Below, one piece after another: positions 1-10,892 of a stretch of 64,000 bases of DNA; within the stretch, counting starts at the first letter, position 1, and every line of letters begins with the position of its first letter. The stretch spans positions 1-64,000 of the forward strand of contig BGKB01000040.1 of the NCBI GenBank assembly GCA_003116975.1, written 5' to 3'. The translations under genes and the position numbers were made by a program. The stretch is from Aurantiochytrium sp. KH105. Its lineage: Eukaryota; Sar; Bigyra; Thraustochytrida; Thraustochytriidae. The notes under the pieces are model-generated. The model did no database searches and was not told the origin of the DNA. It was given only the letters and a program-made list of their open reading frames with translations.

Positions 1-826
1 TCGTATTTTCATCAAAAAGCATGCAGCTCGCTTGCAACAGCCTAGATTGTTGATGAAAGCTTGTTTTATCCCAAGAGGATGAACTGTACGTTTTGATATT
101 GGACTTAACATTGCGTTCAATTCCACAATAGCAGCAATTCAATAGATTCACGGTCAAGTGGTGTTTTCGAGGCATACCATGGAGCTCACGCCGGAGTCCT
201 TCACAGAGTCTGTCGTTCCTTCAAAATAACGCAGAGGATGACGCGATGGATTAATTAAAGTCGTGTGAAATCTAGAGTATGCTTGGCTTGTCCATGATGA
301 GGTCCTTTTATCATTATCAATAGTCTCACTCCTGAACATTGGCCAACGAATCGTAACCTTCAAGTCTATACAGGCTGGCCTTGCGCAGAACGGAATGTCT
401 CTTTGCAACTGTCGCGCCGGCTTCTATGCCGTCAAGCTACGCCGAGCGACGGCAGTCAGTCTTGCACGTCGAGCCTCCGCTCTCACATCAAGCAAGTGTC
501 ATGTCACTGAATTAGGACAACCACATAAGTCTTGTATTATAATTATAATTTATTTTATAATTGCACGACAAAACAAGACACGAAGAGGTGGAATGGCCGG
601 AGTTCGGGAGCACAATCATGTGGGACAGGGACAATTTGCCATGAAATGACGCCCGGATCGTGGCAGCTGCATGCTGTCCCAGTCGCGCATCGCTATTGCT
701 CTGCCCGGGCGACGCTACAATCCTGTTTGCACAGCAAACACCAAACTTGAGACAAGAATCAGCCAAGCAAAATCAGGAAAAGCGTTTGGGGGCGACAACC
801 GGCCACCAAAATTTGCCTGGTAAATC
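1..826. other. Upstream spacer of first POT gene, no gene seen
   Basis: No open frame here exceeds 84 codons and none resembles a protein I know. The stretch is less GC-rich than the rest of the window. It includes a very AT-rich run at about 535-565 (alternating TTATAATT-like sequence), which could belong to the promoter of the transporter gene that starts at 827. Nothing else is supportable. Confidence 0.6.
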
Positions 827-2563
827 ATGCTCAAGGAGGACGCGGTAGAAATAAAGGTTAACGAGGCGGAGCCTGCCGAGCTCGAGGCGGCTCATGCGCA
901 ACAAGTGAAAGAAGATGCCTCAAGTAGCCTTCCGGCCGGCGTTGTTTCGCCAGAAAGCGACCTTCCGGACAACGTGGACAGTGAGGACGCTTTGGCAGAG
1001 GTGCCTCGAAAGTACCTTTCAAATCTTGCCAAGCGACCGCTGCTTCTCGTGGACGCTAGTGGCGACGCGCATACCTACATGCTGCGGCCTTGGTCCTGCG
1101 TGGTTCTTATTCTCCTCATGGAGTTGCTGGAACGCCTCTCCTTTTACGGCATCAACTTTACTCAAACCGCATACCTGACTGGCACGTATGGACCATGGAG
1201 CCCGGAGCTTACCTCAACAGAAGCAAGCTCGTGGGTCATGACATCGACAGCAGTTGCATACTCGATTCCGTTTCTTGGAGCCATCATCTCGGATGGCTTT
1301 CTTGGCAACTACAAGACAATCCTCCTTTTTTCGGTGGCAGTCTACATTCCTGGACTTCTCATTATTGCTTTATGCACTAATGAGAGCCTTTTCCCCTCGG
1401 GAGTGTATCCTACGTCCTTGCTCGCAGCTGGTCTTCTGGGTCTGTATCCGATTGGAGCCGGTGGCATCAAGGCGTGCGTAAATGTGATGGGGGCGCAGCA
1501 GTTCCACCCAATTCTGCAGAAAAGGCAGGTCTCGAGGTACTACGTCTGGTTTTACATGTTCATCAACATTGGTGCGCTTGCAGGAGGAATCGCGATTCCA
1601 ATCATTATGCAATCCAACGTCTTTGCGGCCTACATGATTCCGGTGGTCGGCCTTAGCCTCGGCGTCATCGTCTTTGTCCTCGGCACCCCGCTCTACGTGC
1701 GCGTTCGAGCGCAAGGGAGCGATATTGTCGAGAGTCTTCGAGCAATGGTCGCGAGCTGCCAGCAGTGCCCTCCAAGTCTCGAGAAAACCAAGGCAAGTCA
1801 CGGCGGCAACTACGATGACATTTTCATTGACAAGGTAAAGGTCATTGGCCGACTTGTGCCAATTATGCTGACTGTCGTGCCGTTCAACATGGCGTACGGG
1901 CAAATGTCGAATGTCTTTGTCATCCAAGGCAGCGTCATGCAGCCGGTAGGCTTCATCGACGCCTCATGGATGCAAAACTTTGATGCCTTTTCGGTGTTGC
2001 TCTCTGGTTTCGTCTTGAGCACCTTTGTGTTCCCGTGGCTCGAGCGTACGGGTCGCATGCCGAACATGCATACCAAGTTTGCGATTGGGTCGGCATTTGG
2101 GGCGCTAGCTCTCATTGCTGATGCAATTATTGACTATGAGATTCATGCGGCCTTTACTGTCTCTGGAGACAAGCTTTGTGTACTATGGCAGGTGTTTCCT
2201 TTCTTTCTGATTGGAACAGGGGAAATCTTTGCCATCTCGTCTGCATACGACGCGGCGTTTCAGCTCAGTCCTGTTGGTATGAAGTCTTTTGGCTCTGCGT
2301 TGAACTTGTTCATGATTGGGGCTGTTCCGAACTTCATTTCCGAGGGCATTCTCAATGCCTGCGCAGTCTGGTTCACTACCGATGATGGCAGCACTGACCT
2401 TTCCACCCTGGAGGCCTACAGCCAGGCTCAAGTATACAACTATCTCTGGGTTCTGGTGGGCATTGCGCTCCTTGGCGTCGTTGTGAACCTTGTGCCGCAG
2501 GTTCAAGTCTTTTACGCTGTCACTGAAGAAAAGGCTGCAGCAATAACCGCAAAGTCAGTATAA
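827..2563 (+). CDS. POT/PTR2 family proton-coupled peptide transporter (paralogue 1)
   Basis: This 578-residue polytopic membrane protein belongs to the proton-dependent oligopeptide transporter family (POT/PTR2/SLC15, major facilitator superfamily), whose members import di- and tripeptides or related solutes with protons. The family ExxER motif is present as E99, E102 and R103 at the start of the first membrane helix (ELLERLSFYG). The GAxxxD-type loop is GAIISDGFLG (151-160) and the second PTR2 signature is FYMFINIG (242-249). A conserved membrane glutamate lies in GTGEIF (E466). The first 85 residues are a soluble acidic tail. The ATG at 827 is the first in frame after a stop. The gene is a tandem, diverged copy of the one at 6208-7947 and shares even the N-terminal SPExDLP motif with it. 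Substrate cannot be predicted. Certain as to family. Confidence 0.93.
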   Translation: MLKEDAVEIKVNEAEPAELEAAHAQQVKEDASSSLPAGVVSPESDLPDNVDSEDALAEVPRKYLSNLAKRPLLLVDASGDAHTYMLRPWSCVVLILLMELLERLSFYGINFTQTAYLTGTYGPWSPELTSTEASSWVMTSTAVAYSIPFLGAIISDGFLGNYKTILLFSVAVYIPGLLIIALCTNESLFPSGVYPTSLLAAGLLGLYPIGAGGIKACVNVMGAQQFHPILQKRQVSRYYVWFYMFINIGALAGGIAIPIIMQSNVFAAYMIPVVGLSLGVIVFVLGTPLYVRVRAQGSDIVESLRAMVASCQQCPPSLEKTKASHGGNYDDIFIDKVKVIGRLVPIMLTVVPFNMAYGQMSNVFVIQGSVMQPVGFIDASWMQNFDAFSVLLSGFVLSTFVFPWLERTGRMPNMHTKFAIGSAFGALALIADAIIDYEIHAAFTVSGDKLCVLWQVFPFFLIGTGEIFAISSAYDAAFQLSPVGMKSFGSALNLFMIGAVPNFISEGILNACAVWFTTDDGSTDLSTLEAYSQAQVYNYLWVLVGIALLGVVVNLVPQVQVFYAVTEEKAAAITAKSV

Positions 2564-5500
2564 GCCATGAAAAGGTAAATAGAAACATTCATCGCTTGCT
2601 CGGGGATCTTGTACCGATTGCTCGGAGTTTTCGCTTGTATTTTCAAGTCCGGCCGGCCGTCAAGATCCATTTCCCAAGTGACGACAAACTCTCATCATTT
2701 CACAGCTGCTATCTGCTGCTGCTGCAGCTGCTGCAGTGAACTGCAGTAGCTGCAGCTACTAACTGTGCTGCTTGCGTTTGCAGCAGCTGCAGCCGTATGC
2801 TGAGTGACCGGTGAGATAAATTGGCGTGAGCGCGTCATGCGTGCTGTACCGCTGCACTCCTGATGTAAGAAAACTGAATGTCTCGTGTGGGGCATTGATA
2901 CCTGACTCGCTCGCCTCAAGGACGCCTGGCATTTTGTTATGGCATGGCTGATGCAACACGGACCGTGCCGATCGAGTGCTACCAATTGCTACCGTCTGCT
3001 GCGGCCGACGTAAATTTTGCTGGTAGGAGCCGCTGCGCGTGCGGCATTCAGGCGCGGCAGCGGAGGTTGCTTCTGATTCATCGCTGGCTCGATCGCTCGA
3101 TCTGCCGCTCCGATGATCAATGACGAGCAAGTACAGTCTTAATCACGCCAACGCTTGGAACCTTTGGCTGAGAGATGAACAAGACGAGCCAATGGGTGAA
3201 AAAATGCGCAAGCAACAACCACAACCAACGCGCGCCGCGAGCAATGCCGAGCGGGTTCCGAGCGAGAGCGGGCGCTCGCATGTCGCGAGGAAGCACGCTT
3301 TTCCGAGGCACTTCCTTTTTGGGCCACCCTCCTCTCACTCCGGCACCCTGGGTAGGTCGGCGTTGGTACGATGCGGTCAGCGATTCAGATTCTGCTGTGC
3401 GTGCTGTATTCTCCGGGCGCGCACGCTGTGCCGCTTCAGCGATGCCGATTCCGTGCCACTGCCAAGCCAGACTCGACAGCGAGCTGCTGCCGCTGCTGCT
3501 ACTGCTACTAGTGCTGCTGCTAGTGCTGCTACAATCGTGGTGCAAATCCTCTCTGTCACTACCGGCTGCGGCTGCGGCGCTGTCGCCATGATCGTGCCGA
3601 TGCTGCTGCACGCCTGGGAAAAAGGAAGCAAGGCACGAAGCGTGGCAGGGGCAGGAAGGCACTTCTCCATCTCCCTCGAGCGACATGCGAGCGAGGCGAG
3701 GCTGGGTCGGCGAGGCGAATATGGAGAAGGAGAAGAGGAGGTCCTCGCAGAGCACGCACGGCAGCAGCGACAGCGACAGAGACAGCGACAGTGACAGCGG
3801 AAGCGGAAGCGGCGCGGCGGCACCGATGCTGGCTGGAGCGGCGCGGGCACCCGCAGCGGGCAATGGCAGCTGAAGTCTCGCCCCACAGCGATTCGGCGCA
3901 TGAACCGTCTTGCAGTGAACGCGCGCCACGCGCCTCCCGAGCGCAGCCGAACGAGTTTCCGCCGCGCCTCCGCTGCCGCTCCTCGTCGCCTCCGCCTCGC
4001 CTCCATCCTCCTCCCCTTCGCCCCTCCCCGCCGCCGCCTTTTTGCCGCCGTGCTGCCGCAGCGCCACGCCTCGTGCGGAGCGCAGAATCCACCTCGCTTC
4101 GAAGACACGCCCGCCGGGCTCTTGGCCCCGGTCTTGGCGAGGCCGCGGCAGAACATCGCCAGGCGCGGCGCGGCGCTGCGCTGCGCTCGCGACAGCGGCT
4201 GCGGCAGCGGCTGGAGATGCACGGGCGCCTCCCGCGGCCGCTTCCGTGTGCGAAGCGCCGGCGATTGCGAGCGTGACCGCTCTGCGCCAGGCTCTCCGGG
4301 CTCGGAGCCCTGGCCATTCAGCGAAGGCGTTCTGCGCAGGAAGGCGCGATGCGACGCGGCCCGGCCTCGATCGCGCGGCCTTCGACCGGCGTTTGGCGGG
4401 CCCGCAAAGTCTGCTCGCTCGCCTCGCCTCGCCTCCGCGTCGCGTCTGATTGGTTGCATTCCGGGCTCGCGAGCGTGCGCCGGCGTGCGGCCTCGAGGGC
4501 GGGATGTGGTCGCCCGTGCACCCAGAATGACGATGACGACGACGATGACGATAGGATGGTGTGGTAAGGATGGTGAGATTTCTCAATGGCCCTGGAGGCT
4601 GGGCCGAGGGAGCAAAACACGGGGCGCTCAGGCAGCCGCGGTTCATACCATCGCCCGCGCGAGATCGCAGGCGAGCACGCACGCAAGCACTGCACGCACA
4701 CGCACGCACACGCAGGCGCGATGCGATGCGATGGGATGCGACGCGACGCGTATGTGCGTACGTGTGCGTGCGTGTGCGTGCAGTGCTTGCGTGCGCTCGA
4801 GCGCGGTCGTCGCGTCGATGCTCGCGGCGGTTGTCGGCGCGAGCCAGGGCGGACGATGGCCTTACAGTTAAGAGCGTGCGTGCCAAGTTCGGCCTCGGCA
4901 ACGCGATCAACAGCAAGGAGAGAGAGAGGAAGCCCCGCAGCCGCAAGCAGCAGCAGCTGCGGCACAGGCAAAATGCGCGAGTTCGACAGGAATGTTCGAG
5001 ATGATTCCCGGCGCGGCGGCAGCGTGGAAAAACTCTGGGAAGAGGACTGACAAAGATGAGCGCGAACCGCAGCCGACCAACGATTCGAAGCCTCCCGGCC
5101 GCGGCCAGCCCCACCCCGCCCCGGCCAACCCAGCCTCCGTTGCCGCCACCGCGGACCGAGTCCTCGGGGGCGGTCCTCCGAGAAAGCCCACGCTCGTCTC
5201 GAAGCTGCTTTTTTTGCTTTCCGTCGGAATTGCGCGAGTATAAGAAGATATACAGGGGCTCCCGCAGCTGGCCAAGTCTGTCTGGGCCTAGCTGGATCAA
5301 TCATTCCTCTATTGTTTCAACCATTCATCCGCAGCCGCTCGTCATCGGTGCGATCGACTGCGACTGCCATCGACCAGTGTCCCTCGCCGCCTCGCGAATT
5401 CGGTTCTCGGCGCCGCGCCAGCTGTAAATGCTCCGAGCGCCGTTCGGTCGATCGGTTGGTCGATCGATTGGTCGGTCGGTTGGTCGTTTGATCGTTCAGC

Positions 5501-6207
5501 CGCCAGTCGTTCGGTCGGCAGCGATCGGTCGGCAAGTTGGTCGTCCATGCCGGCGAAGGAAGGCAAGGGCGAGGCAAGGGAACCTCCGTTTGATCTTGAG
5601 TGGGGCCGAATGGGTTGGACGCAAATCGAACAATCGAGCGGTCCCGGCAACGCGGCCGAGGTTTTTGGCTCGCAGCCAAACATCAGAATGCGCGTGCCGC
5701 TCGAGAGCATCTGAATTTGGCGAACGAACGCCTCGCTCTCGTTGTCGCTGTCGCGGTTCGGGCAGACCTGCCAGGGCGGCGAGCGGGAGCAGCAGCAGAG
5801 GCCAAAACAAAAGAGTCCCAGCTGAGAAAAAAAGGAGGAGAGAATGGTTGTGCTCCCCTCTTGTCCAAGCCCCAAACAAGTGTGACACTTACAGTTAGTC
5901 GAGGAAGCTCCCGGAAACACACGCGCAGGATTCAGGCACCAAGCGCGTTTAATGAGGACCACGCCGACCTACCATCAAGCAGCCAGCCAACCAAGCAAGC
6001 CACCAAAGGACCTGTCCATTCGTCCGCCCATCAATCAATCCATCAATCAATCACAGTCGATTGCAAGGAGAAGAGCGGGCGAGCAGGCGAGCAGGCGAGC
6101 AGCAGCAGCAAACCCGAAACTCGAGCAGCCAAAGAAAGCTCTAGTGTGATCAATCGAAACACCAAGGAAGAAAAGAAGCGCGACCCGAAGCAACGAGCGT
6201 GGCCAAG
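2564..6207. other. 3.6-kb GC-rich, low-complexity spacer between the POT genes
   Basis: Several long frames overlap each other on both strands here, the longest being 727 codons on the minus strand at 3117-5300. Their translations are Arg/Ala/Ser-rich low complexity without domains, as expected from GC-rich DNA with few stop codons, so I call no gene. The stretch holds a CTG/CAG cluster (2707-2796), CTG/CTA-rich trinucleotides (about 3478-3535), a CGATCGGT-like tetranucleotide cluster (about 5446-5540), an ATCA run (6029-6053) and a TATA-like GTATAAGA at 5238-5245. The last could belong to the promoter of the second transporter. Confidence 0.55.
2707..2796. repeat. CTG/CAG-rich cluster with nested palindromes
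   Basis: CTGCTG and CTGCAG units recur on both strands, including a perfect 16-bp palindrome at 2745-2760 (half-site AGTAGCTG). Read on the minus strand it gives a short Gln-rich frame, which I do not regard as a gene. The cluster lies about 150 bp downstream of the first transporter gene. Confidence 0.7.
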
Positions 6208-7947
6208 ATGCTTGGCAAGGAGCAAGACCTCAAGGTCGGGCGATCTGATGTTCCTCAGCAAGAGGAAGTGATGGACTCGGCGACCGTGTCGCCTGAGAAC
6301 GACCTGCCTGACGATATTCGCAGCGAAGACCAGCTCTCGCTCGTGCCTCCAGCATATCGCTCGGATAACCCGAAACGCCCGCTCAAGTCCAAGGATGCGG
6401 CAGGCAATGAGTACACGTACGTGCTTAAGCCAATGTGGTACTGTGTGGTGCTGATCCTTCTCATGGAGCTTCTCGAGCGACTCTCGTACTATGGCATCAA
6501 CTTTACCCAGACTGCCTACCTCACTGGCAGCTATGGAGACTGGAGCCCGCTTTTGGGATCAACGCAGGCTAGCTCGTGGGTCCTCACGTCGACGGCCATT
6601 GCCTACTCGGTCCCCTTTCTGGGCGCCATCATTGCCGATGCCTTTATTGGCACGTACTGGACAATCATCTTGTTCACGAGCTTCGTCTACGTTCCGGGTC
6701 TCTTGCTCATTGCCCTCTGTGCTCGCGAGCAGCTTTGGAATGGCGTGTACCCACAAAAGCTCCTTGCCGCGTCTCTCATGGGTCTGTACTCTGCCGGCGC
6801 AGGTGGTATCAAGTCTTGCGTCAATGTGCTGGGAGCGCAGCAGTTTCACCCCCTTTTGCAAAAGGCCCAGATCTCCAGGTACTATGTGAACTTTTACATG
6901 TTCATCAACATTGGTGCCATTGTGGGTGGCATTGTCATCCCGCTCATCACGCAGATTAACGTTTTTGGCGCCTACATGATCCCCGTGTGCTGTCTCGCGC
7001 TCGGTCTCATCGCCTTTATTGCCGGAACCAGGCGGTATGTCCGTATGAAGCCCCAGGGCAGCGATATCTTGGAGAGTCTCAAGGCCGTCGGCGCAAGCTT
7101 TGGCCACTGCCCGCCCAACATGGAAAAGGTCAAGGTCAGCCGAGGCGGCAAGTACGATGACGCCTTTATTGAGAAGGTCAAGATCATTGGCCGTCTGATT
7201 CCCATTATGCTCGCCACGGTGCCTTTCAATATGGCGTACGGCCAGATGGCCAGTGTTTTTGTGATCCAGGGTACCGTGATGCAGAACTCGGGTATGATTG
7301 ATGCTTCGTGGATGGAGAACTTTGACGCGTTCTCGGTCATTCTCTGCGGCCTCCTCATCAGCCGCGGACTTTACCCGTTCCTGGAGCGCCGCGGCATTGA
7401 GCTGCACATGACGACCAAGTTCTCAATTGGTACCTTTTGCGGTGCCCTCGCCATTCTCACGGACACGATCATTGACTACAAGATCCACTCCGCATACGAG
7501 GCGACGGGCGAGCCCATCAGCATTTGGTGGCAGATCTTCCCCTACTTTTTCGTCGGTGCCGGAGAGATTTTTGCCGTGTCTTCCGCCTACGACGCTGCCT
7601 TCCAAATCAGTCCCGATGGCCTCAAATCTTTCGGCTCTGCGCTCAACTTGTTCATGGTGGGCGCTGTTCCCAACTTTATCTCGGACGCTATCCTCAACGG
7701 CTGCGAGGCGTGGTTTACCAACGACGCCGGGTCGACAGACATCAGCACGCTCGAGCTCTACGCGCAGTCAAAGGTCTACCTCTACCTCTGGGTGCTCTTC
7801 GCGATTGCCATGTTCGGCACCCTGGGCAACCTCGTGCCCTGGTTCCGAACCTTTTACTCGTGCACCGAGGAGGCCTCGAAAAACCTCGTGCGCGCCTCGC
7901 GCAAGACGGTCGAGAGCAACAGCCTCACGGAGTCGCATGCCGTGTAG
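6208..7947 (+). CDS. POT/PTR2 family proton-coupled peptide transporter (paralogue 2)
   Basis: This 579-residue second member of the POT/PTR2 family is strongly similar along its whole length to the protein encoded at 827-2563. Key features match: the ExxER motif (ELLERLSYYG, about residues 87-96), GAIIADAFIG, the FYMFINIG signature and the conserved glutamate in GAGEIF. The N-terminal tail again contains SPENDLP. The frame opens three codons earlier with GTG, so I start at the ATG at 6208, which has a good context (AAGATGC). Polyvalent loops and helix boundaries are conserved between the two copies, so both are probably functional transporters. The two copies point the same way and are separated by 3.6 kb. 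Substrate is unknown. Confidence 0.93.
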   Translation: MLGKEQDLKVGRSDVPQQEEVMDSATVSPENDLPDDIRSEDQLSLVPPAYRSDNPKRPLKSKDAAGNEYTYVLKPMWYCVVLILLMELLERLSYYGINFTQTAYLTGSYGDWSPLLGSTQASSWVLTSTAIAYSVPFLGAIIADAFIGTYWTIILFTSFVYVPGLLLIALCAREQLWNGVYPQKLLAASLMGLYSAGAGGIKSCVNVLGAQQFHPLLQKAQISRYYVNFYMFINIGAIVGGIVIPLITQINVFGAYMIPVCCLALGLIAFIAGTRRYVRMKPQGSDILESLKAVGASFGHCPPNMEKVKVSRGGKYDDAFIEKVKIIGRLIPIMLATVPFNMAYGQMASVFVIQGTVMQNSGMIDASWMENFDAFSVILCGLLISRGLYPFLERRGIELHMTTKFSIGTFCGALAILTDTIIDYKIHSAYEATGEPISIWWQIFPYFFVGAGEIFAVSSAYDAAFQISPDGLKSFGSALNLFMVGAVPNFISDAILNGCEAWFTNDAGSTDISTLELYAQSKVYLYLWVLFAIAMFGTLGNLVPWFRTFYSCTEEASKNLVRASRKTVESNSLTESHAV

Positions 7948-9130
7948 ACGGTCTTCGTACACTAACTATTCCACTACTATACCCTAGTATAAGCTCGAGT
8001 CAAGCAAGCTGTCATCAGTCATCATGCATGTTCGCCTTCTTCAACTTTCTTTTCCTTGACTCTTCTTCTTCTTCGTTCTTCTTCAAGTATTTCTCCCTGC
8101 GCCAGTTTTCCATCTTCGCCGCGTCGACACCCCGAATCCCCCCCAGCCCGCTTCCAGTCGGCAGCAGCAGCACGTCTCCGGGTCGCATCTTGCCGCGAGT
8201 ATCAAGCGGCAGGCTGGCGTCCGCACCGCGGACACGCGGCAGTCCGCGAGGGTTCGCAATCATCGTGCTTGTGGCTCGTGCGGCCGGGTGACAGCGTCGC
8301 GCGCGTGCACTCCCTCGCTCCCTGTCAGAAATATATACCTCTACTTGCGCCGGTTGGTCGCGGTGCACACCTGCGAGTTGGTCAATACTCGAAAACGGTG
8401 GTCGCTGTGCACGCGCGACCGGGGCCGATTCTTGATTGGCCGGCCGTTTGCTCGACTGTGCGGCGCGGTTTGCGCGACTTGGCGGGCGGTTTAGCCGACT
8501 GGCGAGGGCGCGGAAGAGAGGGAAAGCGAGACAGTCAGACTGGGCGCCTCGACGTCGCGGTCTGGAGACGGCGCGAGACGCCCGACCTGCGGAGGCACGC
8601 AGGCCGCGGCGGGCGCATGCCGGCCGGACGTGCAGCAGCAACTCGTCACAGGCGGGCGCGCGTGGCAGCAGCGAAGCAGGCGGGCAGGAAGGCAGGCAGG
8701 CAGGCAGGCAGGCAGGGGCGCGCGCGTGCCCGGGAAGGAAGAAGGCGCGAACACACCTGAAAAAGAACTTGAAAGGAAAGAAAGAACTTGAAAGGAAGGA
8801 AAAGAAAAAGAAAGGAAAAGGAAAAGAAGGGAAAAGCAAAAGGAAAGAATAGAAAAAAATAGAAAAGAAAGAAAAGAAAAGAAGAAAAGAAAAGATAGGC
8901 CTCTTGAGAGGAGGCGGAAAGAAGCAAGGAAAGAGTCTGAAAGGATGCGGCGTGCGGGCACAGATACGAGTTTAGTACGGCGGCGTGCACGTGCTGGCGC
9001 CTGGGAAAGAAGCGAGAGAAGGATCGAAAGAAAGAAAGAAAGAAAGAAAAAGAAAGAAAAGAAAGAATAGAAAGAAAGGGAGGAAGGAGGGGCAAGAAGA
9101 GCAAGGCTCTCTCTCTCTTATTCTAGTAGA

Positions 9131-9164
<34 letters not shown>

Positions 9165-9487
9165 AACACGCATCGCCGCACACGCCTCGCGCCCGCCCGC
9201 CCGCCCGCCCGCGCACGCTCGCACGCGTACGCCCGCGCGCGCCCGCTCGCCCGCGCGCTCTCTCGCGCACGTACGCCCGCACGTCTCTCCAGCGCGCGCG
9301 GCCTCGAAGGGAGGGGCAGGCTCGCGGGAGCCTGCAGAGCAGGGCAGACTCGGGCCCCGCGGCATCCCACTCGACTTTACTTTTACCAGGCTCGCGCCTG
9401 CGAGGGCGAGCTCGAGCAGGCGGATACGGCGCGCGAGGGCGCGACCGCGAAGGACAGGCAAGAGGGGAAGGAAAAGGGCGAGGCAAG
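7948..9487. other. Spacer between POT paralogue 2 and MOB1
   Basis: No gene is supportable. The stretch contains a TATA-like AAATATATACC near 8330, a GCAG tetranucleotide run (about 8692-8718), a long purine-rich tract (about 8757-9105) and CT microsatellites (9107-9118 and 9134-9161). It then becomes very GC-rich (CGCCCG-type repeats, about 9190-9260) up to the MOB1 start. The frames here encode only Lys/Glu/Arg or Ser/Leu/Phe low complexity. Confidence 0.55.
8757..9161. repeat. Polypurine tract followed by CT microsatellite
   Basis: About 350 bases of the plus strand are almost entirely A and G, built from GAAAG and AAGGA words. They are followed by CT dinucleotide runs at 9107-9118 and 9134-9161. 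The tract lies 330-730 bp upstream of the MOB1 start. Confidence 0.8.
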
Positions 9488-10129
9488 ATGAGCGGGAGCC
9501 GCAACACGCGGGGAACCTTTGTGGTGCTCAAGCATGCGAACCAGCGGCGCACAGACCTGAGCAAGTACACGAAGCGCACGCTGGGCATGGGCAACCTGCG
9601 CGAGGCCGTGCGGCTGCCGTCCGGCGAGGACATCAACGAGTGGATCGCCACCAACATTGTGGACTTTTACAACGAGATTGCCATGCTCTACGACATGTGC
9701 TCCGAGGACGCCGAAAAGTTCGTCGAGCCCGGCGAGGGCTTCCCACCCAACTTTGAGTACCGCTGGGCAGACGGCGGCTCGTCGACGCCTATCCGCTGCA
9801 GCTCGCCAGAGTACGCCAACTACGTGCTGGCCTGGATCGAGGAACAAATTCACGATGTCAGCATTTTCGTGGTTGACGAGAAGGACGACTTTCCCGACGA
9901 TTTCGAGGATATCGCGCAGAAGATCTTCACCCGCATCTTCCGCATTTACGCGATCATCTACCATGCACACTTTCACTATATTGAGGATCAAGGCGCTGCC
10001 GAGCATCTCAATACCTCCTTTAAGCACTTTTGCTTCTTTTCCCACGAACACGGTCTTCTCGACCCAAAAGAGGTTCGCGCTCTTCAGGAGCCCGTGGACC
10101 GTCTCCTCGAGCAGTACACGGACTCTTGA
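9488..10129 (+). CDS. MOB1: MOB1-like kinase activator with altered zinc site
   Basis: This 213-residue protein has the length and order of the MOB/phocein family, whose members bind and activate NDR/LATS kinases in Hippo, mitotic-exit and polarity pathways. Recognisable MOB1 blocks are LPSGEDINEWIATNIVDFYN (43-62), YRWADG (91-96), YANYVLAWIEEQ (109-120) and EHLNTSFKHF (172-181). Against human MOB1A as I remember it, the zinc site looks incomplete. C71 can match the first cysteine, but the second is E76, and the first histidine is I156 while the second is kept (H161). A four-residue shortening also precedes C71. The ATG at 9488 sits in CAAGATGA, right before the conserved region. The gene is intronless. 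Confidence 0.92.
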   Translation: MSGSRNTRGTFVVLKHANQRRTDLSKYTKRTLGMGNLREAVRLPSGEDINEWIATNIVDFYNEIAMLYDMCSEDAEKFVEPGEGFPPNFEYRWADGGSSTPIRCSSPEYANYVLAWIEEQIHDVSIFVVDEKDDFPDDFEDIAQKIFTRIFRIYAIIYHAHFHYIEDQGAAEHLNTSFKHFCFFSHEHGLLDPKEVRALQEPVDRLLEQYTDS

Positions 10130-10892
10130 AGCTCTTTGCGCGGGCATTACATCGAACATAATCTAAGATCCAAGCTCTTACATCAAGTCCTGCTCTGCTC
10201 TCGACCCCGTCATCCATCCTTTCTAAGCATATAAAAAAACGGAAAGAAAGAAAAGAACAGAAAACCACTTCCGCGCTTCTCTCTCTCTCTCTCTCTCGCT
10301 TAACACTGATTTATCCCTTTTAAAAAACACCTGTGGCGGCGAGACATATCTTGCTCAGAATCACAAGCACAAACAGAATTTCCAAGTGACTCTTGCTTGG
10401 GCCTGACATGACAAGAAGGCTTCATGCAAATCTCGCACGAATACAATCGAAAATCAACTCTTCAAACGCGAGCATGCATGCAGGTTCAATTTCTCCATCT
10501 TTGTTAATTTCTGAAATCCTGACGGGTCTGCCCCAGCAAGCAAAGTGTCGCAAGCAGCGCGTGAACTCAAATTTGCTCGACGCCGCTTCAAACTGTTCAA
10601 ACCGTTGTGACGCTCCTGACTGCCGATCTCTTGGGAGACCGTAATCGCATCATGATCGCGCTCCTTTTCCTTGTTCCCTTTTGCTTTTTGGACGATCCTA
10701 TGGAAAGGAACTCTGCTTGACCTCTTCTTGCTTAGTTCAGTGGCATCTGTCGCCGTTTTGTTGTAAAGAAAGTAGAGCATGGCCATCTCTGTGCATTCAC
10801 GCGTGTACTCCAAATTGATAAGCTGCGCGCCGCGCCCGGGAAATTCAACGCAAAAAAAGTAGAAAAAGTTCCTGGTTTTCTTTTAATGTCGG
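10130..10892. other. Spacer between convergent MOB1 and FG-GAP gene
   Basis: This is the shared 3' flank of two converging genes. A CT dinucleotide run lies at about 10277-10297. The open frames (up to 119 codons) have no recognisable content. I see no gene. Confidence 0.6.

Noticed and set aside
3117-5304. Frames of 727, 360, 328 and 252 codons on the minus strand and 323 on the plus strand in the POT spacer
   Set aside because: They overlap each other in several frames and on both strands, are Arg/Ala/Ser-rich low complexity, and show no domain, signal or membrane pattern. GC-rich DNA with few stops explains them.
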